64,000 bases of DNA from JBDTSW01 sp963807385. Lineage in GTDB: Bacteria; Actinomycetota; Thermoleophilia; Solirubrobacterales; 70-9. Of the stretch, positions 59,990 through 64,000 are shown one piece after another; positions within the stretch are counted from its first letter, which is position 1, and the number at the start of each line of letters is the position of its first letter. Under the pieces are notes generated by a model. The model saw only the letters and a list, made by a program, of their open reading frames with translations, did not search any database and was not told the DNA's origin. Both the position numbers and the translations under genes were made by a program. The stretch is from NCBI GenBank assembly GCA_963807385.1, contig CAWEBQ010000002.1, forward strand, positions 1,302,001-1,366,000, given 5' to 3'.

Positions 59990-60168
59990 CAGCTCTTCTC
60001 CACCTCGACGAGGTGCGAGACCTTGTCGAGCATGCCGTCGAGCTGGGGCGTCTGGGTCATCGTCGAGGACTTCCCGATCCGGCCGAGCTTGAGCGAGCGC
60101 AGCGTCGCGCGCTGCGCCGCGTTGGCGCCGTTCGTGGACTTGAACTGGCGGAGCTTGACCTCGGGCAT
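59989..60168 (-). CDS. rpmD: 50S ribosomal protein L30
   Basis: 59 residues read directly: MPEVKLRQFKSTNGANAAQR, ATLRSLKLGRIGKSSTMTQT, then PQLDGMLDKVSHLVEVEKS. LGLRK-like SLKLGRIGKSS and the valine-rich end fit L30. It overlaps rpsE by one base upstream and rplO downstream. Confidence 0.97.
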   Translation of the reverse strand: MPEVKLRQFKSTNGANAAQRATLRSLKLGRIGKSSTMTQTPQLDGMLDKVSHLVEVEKS

Positions 60169-60884
60169 CAGGAGGTCTCCGAAGGAGGCGGCGCGGCGGC
60201 CGCTGCATCGGCGGATGTCGGGTCAGAACCCTGGGTGGCGGTGGGCTCGGGCGGCGCGGCGGGTGCGGCGTCTGCCCCCGCGGGGCCTGCTTCGGCGACG
60301 GCCTCGGGGGTGACGGCATCGGCCTCGCCGTTGAGGGTCTCCGTGGCCTTGGGCTCCTTGTAGATCCCGAGGACCTCGTTGATGGAGAGGCCGCGAAGCT
60401 TTGCGACCTGCTCCGGACGGCGCAGCGTGGTGAGGCCGTTCATCGTGGCCTTGACGAGGTTGATCGGGTTCTGGGAGCCGATGCTCTTGGAGAGCACGTC
60501 GCGGATGCCGGCCAGCTCCAACACGGCGCGGACGCCGCCGCCGGCGATCACGCCGGTACCGGGGCTCGCCGGGCGCAGGACCACGTGGCCGGCGCCGAAC
60601 CGGCCGATGTTGCGATGCGGGATCGTCTGCCCGTAGCGGGGCACGCGGACCAGGCTCTTGCGGGCGTTCTCGACGGCCTTCTGGATCGCGAGCGGGACCT
60701 CGCGGGCCTTGCCGTAGCCGATCCCCACGACCGACTCCTCGTCGCCCACGGCGACGAGCGCGGTGAACGAGAAGCGACGGCCGCCCTTGACGACCTTGGC
60801 GACGCGATTGATCTCGATCACGCGCTCCTGAAGGTCGAGCCCCTGGGGGCTGACGGTCTCGATGTCTATGTCGGTGGCTGGCAT
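60168..60884 (-). CDS. rpsE: 30S ribosomal protein S5 with Ala/Pro-rich C-terminal extension
   Basis: 238 residues. RVIEINRVAKVVKGGRRFSF, GIGYGKAREVPLAIQKAVEN and RPASPGTGVIAGGGVRAVLE are S5. The S5 body ends about residue 177 (INEVLGIYKEPKA). The remaining 60 residues are low complexity (GPAGADAAPAAPPEPTATQG), probably disordered on the ribosome surface. The normal domain is intact. Confidence 0.97.
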   Translation of the reverse strand: MPATDIDIETVSPQGLDLQERVIEINRVAKVVKGGRRFSFTALVAVGDEESVVGIGYGKAREVPLAIQKAVENARKSLVRVPRYGQTIPHRNIGRFGAGHVVLRPASPGTGVIAGGGVRAVLELAGIRDVLSKSIGSQNPINLVKATMNGLTTLRRPEQVAKLRGLSINEVLGIYKEPKATETLNGEADAVTPEAVAEAGPAGADAAPAAPPEPTATQGSDPTSADAAAAAPPPSETS

Positions 60885-60917
60885 GGGTCGATCAAGGTAG
60901 CGGGTCGGTGGCCGGGT

Positions 60918-61271
60918 CTAGAAGGAGAGGCCGCCCTCCCTGGCGCCCTCGGCGAGCGCCTGGACTCGGCCGTGGTAGCGGTAGCCACCGCGATCGAAAA
61001 CGCAGGTGGACACGTCGGCGTCCTTCGCGCGGGAGGCGAGGAGCTCACCGGCCTTCTTCGCCTGCTCGGCGCCGGCGAGCTTCTTCAGCTCGGGCTCCAC
61101 CCAGGAGACGGACGCGACCGTGTGGCCCTTGTCGTCGTCGATCAGCTGCGCGAACACCCCACGGTTCGAACGGAAGACGGACAGGCGCGGGCGCTCGGCG
61201 CTGCCGCGCACACGGGCGCGCACCCGGCGACGGCGGCGCAGGCGTTGCTGGGGCTTGGTCTTGACGCTCAT
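60918..61271 (-). CDS. rplR: 50S ribosomal protein L18
   Basis: 117 residues. RRVRARVRGSAERPRLSVFR, QLIDDDKGHTVASVSW and the ending FDRGGYRYHGRVQALAEGAR identify L18, which binds 5S rRNA. The start overlaps the rplF stop by 4 nt. Confidence 0.98.
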   Translation of the reverse strand: MSVKTKPQQRLRRRRRVRARVRGSAERPRLSVFRSNRGVFAQLIDDDKGHTVASVSWVEPELKKLAGAEQAKKAGELLASRAKDADVSTCVFDRGGYRYHGRVQALAEGAREGGLSF

Positions 61272-61801
61272 GCGCGCTTACCGACCTTGCGGCGGACGTG
61301 CTCGCCCGCGTAGCGGATTCCCTTGCCCTTGTAGGGCTCGGGCGGGCGGACGCGCCGGATACGGGCCGCGGTCTCGCCGACGAGCTGCTTGTCGATCCCG
61401 CGAATGATGATCTGGGTGGGCTGGGGGACCTCGATCTCGATGCCGTCGGGGGCGGGGATCGTGACCGTGTGGGAGTAGCCGACGCTCAGCTCGAGCGACT
61501 TGCCCTGCAGGCGCGCCCTGTAGCCGACGCCCTGGATCTCGAGCTCCTTCGTAAAGCCGTTGGTGACGCCCTCGACCATGTTCGCGATGAGGCTGCGGGT
61601 GAGCCCGTGGAGCGCGCGATGGGGCGCCCGGTCGGTCGGTCGCGCGACCGTGAGGACCCCGTCGTCGACGGCCACGGCCATGTCCGTGCTGAGCTGCTGG
61701 CTGAGCTCGCCCTTCGGTCCGTTGACCTGCACGCGGCCGGGGGCGACATCGATGCTGACGCCCGCGGGGATCGCAACCGGCTTTTTCCCGATTCGGCTCA
61801 T
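61268..61801 (-). CDS. rplF: 50S ribosomal protein L6
   Basis: 177 residues. MSRIGKKPVAIPAGVSIDV, VNGPKGELSQQL and the C-terminal RRVRPPEPYKGKGIRYAGEH are diagnostic. Two L6 repeats of normal size. It lies 3 nt after rpsH. Confidence 0.98.
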   Translation of the reverse strand: MSRIGKKPVAIPAGVSIDVAPGRVQVNGPKGELSQQLSTDMAVAVDDGVLTVARPTDRAPHRALHGLTRSLIANMVEGVTNGFTKELEIQGVGYRARLQGKSLELSVGYSHTVTIPAPDGIEIEVPQPTQIIIRGIDKQLVGETAARIRRVRPPEPYKGKGIRYAGEHVRRKVGKRA

Positions 61802-61804
61802 GCG

Positions 61805-62206
61805 CTACCAGACGTGCGCGACGACCTCGCCGCCGACGCCCTTCTGTTTGGCCTCGTGCCCGGTCATAACGCCGGAGGAGGTGGAGACGATCGCGGTGCC
61901 CATCCCGCCCTGGACGCGCGGGATCTCACCGCTGTTCACGTAGTGGCGGCGGCCCGGCCGGGAGACGCGGCGGAGCCCGGAGATGACCGGACGGCGGGCC
62001 TCCGTGTAGCGGAGGTCGACCTTGATCACCTCACCCGCAGCGGTGGGCTCGACGGTGAAGCCTGTGATGTAGCCCTGCTCGGTGAGGATGCGCGAGACCT
62101 CGCGCTTCAGGCGCGACGCGGGCACCTCGACCGAGTCGCGCTGGGCGGCGAGCCCGTTGCGCACGCGGGTCAGGTAGTCGGCGAGTGGATCGGTGACGAC
62201 GCTCAT
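61805..62206 (-). CDS. rpsH: 30S ribosomal protein S8
   Basis: 133 residues. DPLADYLTRVRNGLAAQRDS and the C-terminal ISTSSGVMTGHEAKQKGVGG are S8. Binds 16S rRNA and regulates the spc operon in other bacteria. Confidence 0.98.
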   Translation of the reverse strand: MSVVTDPLADYLTRVRNGLAAQRDSVEVPASRLKREVSRILTEQGYITGFTVEPTAAGEVIKVDLRYTEARRPVISGLRRVSRPGRRHYVNSGEIPRVQGGMGTAIVSTSSGVMTGHEAKQKGVGGEVVAHVW

Positions 62207-62216
62207 GCTGGATTAC

Positions 62217-62402
62217 CTACCAGGACGACTTCGTAAGTCCGGGGATGTAGCCGTTGTGCGCGGCGTCGCGCAGGCACAGCCGGCAGAGGCCGAACTTCCG
62301 GTAGTAGGCACGCGGTCGTCCACACCGCCGGCAGCGGTTGTGGGCTCTGGTCTTGTACTTGGGCTTTCTGCCCTGTTTCGCGATCTTGGATGTCTTCGCC
62401 AT
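62217..62402 (-). CDS. rpsN: 30S ribosomal protein S14, type Z (zinc form)
   Basis: 61 residues, the short form. Zinc knuckles are CRRCGRPRAYYRKFGLCRLC; the end is RDAAHNGYIPGLTKSSW. Only the C+ version is present in this window. Confidence 0.98.
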   Translation of the reverse strand: MAKTSKIAKQGRKPKYKTRAHNRCRRCGRPRAYYRKFGLCRLCLRDAAHNGYIPGLTKSSW

Positions 62403-62411
62403 CTCGGCTTG

Positions 62412-63227
62412 CTACTCACTCTCTTCGCTTGAGTCTGAATCCGCGTCGGCGCCCTCGGCGGCGTCGCCGCCCTCGCCATCGCCTTCCTCGCCCTCCTCGG
62501 GCTTCTCCGGCTTGGCGTAGGCGTCGGGGTTCTCGGCCTTGAGCTGCTCGAGCGCCGCTGCCTCGGCTTCGGCCCGGAGGCGGGCCTCCTCATGGCGCCG
62601 CTCCTCCTCCTCGGCGGCCGCGGTGTCCACGGCCCCGGGCCTGCCCTCCTCAGAGAATGGCATGCCCAGCCCGAGAAGTAGCTCGAAGGCCTCCTCGTCG
62701 CTCTTGGCGGTCGTGGCGATGGTCACGTCCAAACCGCGGACCTCGTCGATCGAGTCGTAGTCGATCTCGGGGAAGATCAGCTGCTCGCGGACGCCCATCG
62801 AGAAGTTCCCGCGGCCGTCGAACGAGCGCGGGTTGAGGCCGCGGAAGTCGCGGATGCGCGGGATCGAGATCGTGATCAGCCGGTCGAGGAACTCCCACAT
62901 GCGGGCGCTCCGTAGCGTCACGGCGACCCCGACGGGCATGCCCTCGCGGAGCTTGAAGTTGGCGATCGACTTCTTCGCGCGGCGGACGTTCGGCCGCTGT
63001 CCGGCGATCGTCGCGAGCTGCTCGGTCGCCGCCTCCAGGAGCGGGGTCGAGGTCTTCGCCTCGCCTATGCCCATGTTCAGCCCCACCTTGACCAGACGGG
63101 GGACCTCCATGGGGTTGGCGTAGCCGAAGCGCTTGGTCAGCGCCGGGACGACGTCGGCGGTGTACTTCTCGCGCAGCCGGGGCGGCGGCGCGGCCTGCTG
63201 GCTCTCTGGCACGGTCGCGGACTCCAT
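62412..63227 (-). CDS. rplE: 50S ribosomal protein L5 with long acidic C-terminal extension
   Basis: 271 residues; normal L5 is about 180. The core has LVKVGLNMGIGEAKTSTPLL, IAGQRPNVRRAKKSIANFKL, FRGLNPRSFDGRGNFSMGV and TIATTAKSDEEAFELLLGLG. After residue 190 comes a charged helical stretch (EEEERRHEEARLRAEAEAAA), then a Glu/Gly/Asp-rich tail ending in SDSSEESE. The extension is in frame, continuous and clearly atypical. Confidence 0.97.
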   Translation of the reverse strand: MESATVPESQQAAPPPRLREKYTADVVPALTKRFGYANPMEVPRLVKVGLNMGIGEAKTSTPLLEAATEQLATIAGQRPNVRRAKKSIANFKLREGMPVGVAVTLRSARMWEFLDRLITISIPRIRDFRGLNPRSFDGRGNFSMGVREQLIFPEIDYDSIDEVRGLDVTIATTAKSDEEAFELLLGLGMPFSEEGRPGAVDTAAAEEEERRHEEARLRAEAEAAALEQLKAENPDAYAKPEKPEEGEEGDGEGGDAAEGADADSDSSEESE

Positions 63228-63229
63228 CG

Positions 63230-63568
63230 CTAGTCCAGGGCCTTTCCGGTGCGCTTCGAGAAGCGCTCGCGCTTGCCGGAGTCGTTCAGGCGGACGCCCA
63301 CCTTGGTCGGCTTGTTGTCGGAGGGGTCGACCAGCATCACGTTGGAGACGTCCACCGGACTCTCCTTCTCGATGATGCCGCCGGCCTCGCCGCCGCGCTG
63401 GGTGTCCTTGACCGAGCGGGGGCGCTGGTTGCGCTTGACCATGTTTAGGCCCTCGACGAACAGCCGGTGACGACCCGGCTCCGTGCGGATCACCTTGCCC
63501 GTCTTGCCCCGGTCCTTGCCCGCTGTGATCAGCACCTGATCATCGCGGCGGATTCGCATCGAGGCCAT
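63230..63568 (-). CDS. rplX: 50S ribosomal protein L24
   Basis: 112 residues. The KOW motif is VLITAGKDRGKTGKVIRTEP, then GLNMVKRNQRPRSVKDTQRG and GIIEKESPVDVSNVMLVDP. Positioned between rplN and rplE. It helps start 50S assembly. Confidence 0.98.
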   Translation of the reverse strand: MASMRIRRDDQVLITAGKDRGKTGKVIRTEPGRHRLFVEGLNMVKRNQRPRSVKDTQRGGEAGGIIEKESPVDVSNVMLVDPSDNKPTKVGVRLNDSGKRERFSKRTGKALD

Positions 63569-63570
63569 GA

Positions 63571-63939
63571 CTAGAGGACCTCCGGGGCGAGCGAGATGAT
63601 GCGCATGAAGTTGCGGTCGCGAAGCTCGCGCGCGACGGGGCCGAAGATGCGGGTGCCGCGGGGCGCGCCCTGCGGATCGATCAGCACCGCGGCGTTCTCG
63701 TCGAAGGCGATATAGGTGCCGTCCGGGCGGCCGAGCTGCTTGCGGGTGCGGACGACGACGGCCTCGACGACCTCGCCCTTGCGCACTCCGCCGTGCGGGG
63801 TCGCCTGCTTCACCGTCGCGGTGATCACGTCGCCGACGCCGGCGTAGCGGCGGTGCGACCCGCCCTTGACGCGGATGCAGAGGATCTCGCGGGCGCCCGA
63901 GTTGTCGGCGACGCGAAGGCGTGTCTCCTGCTGGACCAA
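63571..63939 (-). CDS. rplN: 50S ribosomal protein L14
   Basis: 122 residues, universal length. VQQETRLRVADNSGAREILC, RVKGGSHRRYAGVGDVITAT and GTRIFGPVARELRDRNFMRI are diagnostic. Start is TTG 63939 right after the rpsQ stop, suggesting coupling. Confidence 0.98.
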   Translation of the reverse strand: MVQQETRLRVADNSGAREILCIRVKGGSHRRYAGVGDVITATVKQATPHGGVRKGEVVEAVVVRTRKQLGRPDGTYIAFDENAAVLIDPQGAPRGTRIFGPVARELRDRNFMRIISLAPEVL

Positions 63940-64000
63940 CTATCTCGCCCTCTCGACCACTTCGACCAGGCGCCAGCGCTTGGTGCGCGAGAGCGGGCGC
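63940..64000 (-). CDS. rpsQ: 30S ribosomal protein S17, C-terminal end (cut by window edge)
   Basis: On the minus strand the last codons read RPLSRTKRWRLVEVVERAR before TAG (63940-63942), which matches the conserved S17 C-terminus. rpsQ directly before rplN is the canonical spc-operon boundary. Confidence 0.92.
   Translation of the reverse strand, partial: RPLSRTKRWRLVEVVERAR

Overview
This 64 kb window is G+C-rich actinobacterial DNA. Several things point to a soil Thermoleophilia-type lineage (Solirubrobacterales or Gaiellales); this placement is inference. They are a six-gene MCE operon, a mycobacterial-style fatty-acid and acyl-CoA gene set, Cys-containing zinc forms of S14, L36 and S4, and a family of secreted proteins carrying the motif ATHPGGNNTIDSGDI. 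No prophage, insertion sequence or CRISPR array was seen. No stretch longer than 300 bases lacks a gene.

Layout. (1) 1-3.1 kb: end of an unidentified gene, a small membrane protein, a SnoaL-like protein, an RTX-type repeat protein and an acyl-CoA dehydrogenase. (2) 3.2-10.4 kb: a LuxR-type ATPase regulator, four paralogous secreted repeat proteins, a small DUF4242-like protein and a broken CSLREA-type protein. Copies 2 and 3 of the repeat proteins share a 325 bp block with one mismatch. A stop-codon-plus-promoter cassette occurs twice. (3) 10.5-12.9 kb: two short-chain dehydrogenases and an SGNH lipoprotein, all interrupted by single-base frameshifts. (4) 13-19.6 kb: MBL-fold hydrolase, acyltransferase, glycerol kinase, glycosyltransferase, haloalkane-dehalogenase-like hydrolase, biotin carrier protein, crotonase and an AlkA-type glycosylase. 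(5) 19.6-24.7 kb: biotin genes bioB-bioF-(MBL-like)-bioD-bioA. (6) 24.8-41 kb: rubredoxin and Nudix genes. Then comes a lipid-handling locus: six MCE genes plus an SCP2-like gene on the minus strand, and divergently a beta-helix protein, a lipoprotein and a cholesterol-oxidase-like GMC flavoenzyme. (7) 41-52.2 kb: superoxide dismutase, an epimerase operon, tRNA-Pro(CGG), TVP38-family protein, a thiol-disulfide protein, a small HTH-like protein, acyl-CoA synthetase, patatin, ligA, surE and an iron permease with an IdeR/DtxR-like box over its start codon. (8) 52.2-64 kb, minus strand: the spc and alpha ribosomal operons from the rpsQ 3' end through secY, adk, map, rpmJ and rpoA to rplQ and truA. 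infA is not in its usual place. rpmJ, rpmD and the rpsQ fragment were found by direct reading.

Two window-wide patterns stand out. Many first-in-operon genes have a TANNNT hexamer 6-11 nt before the start codon and no Shine-Dalgarno sequence, as expected for leaderless mRNAs. In three places the TAG of this hexamer is also the stop codon of the gene upstream. Second, at least seven single-base frame disruptions fall between 5.2 and 12.5 kb, while the rest of the window is almost free of them. That suggests either local sequence error or local gene decay.
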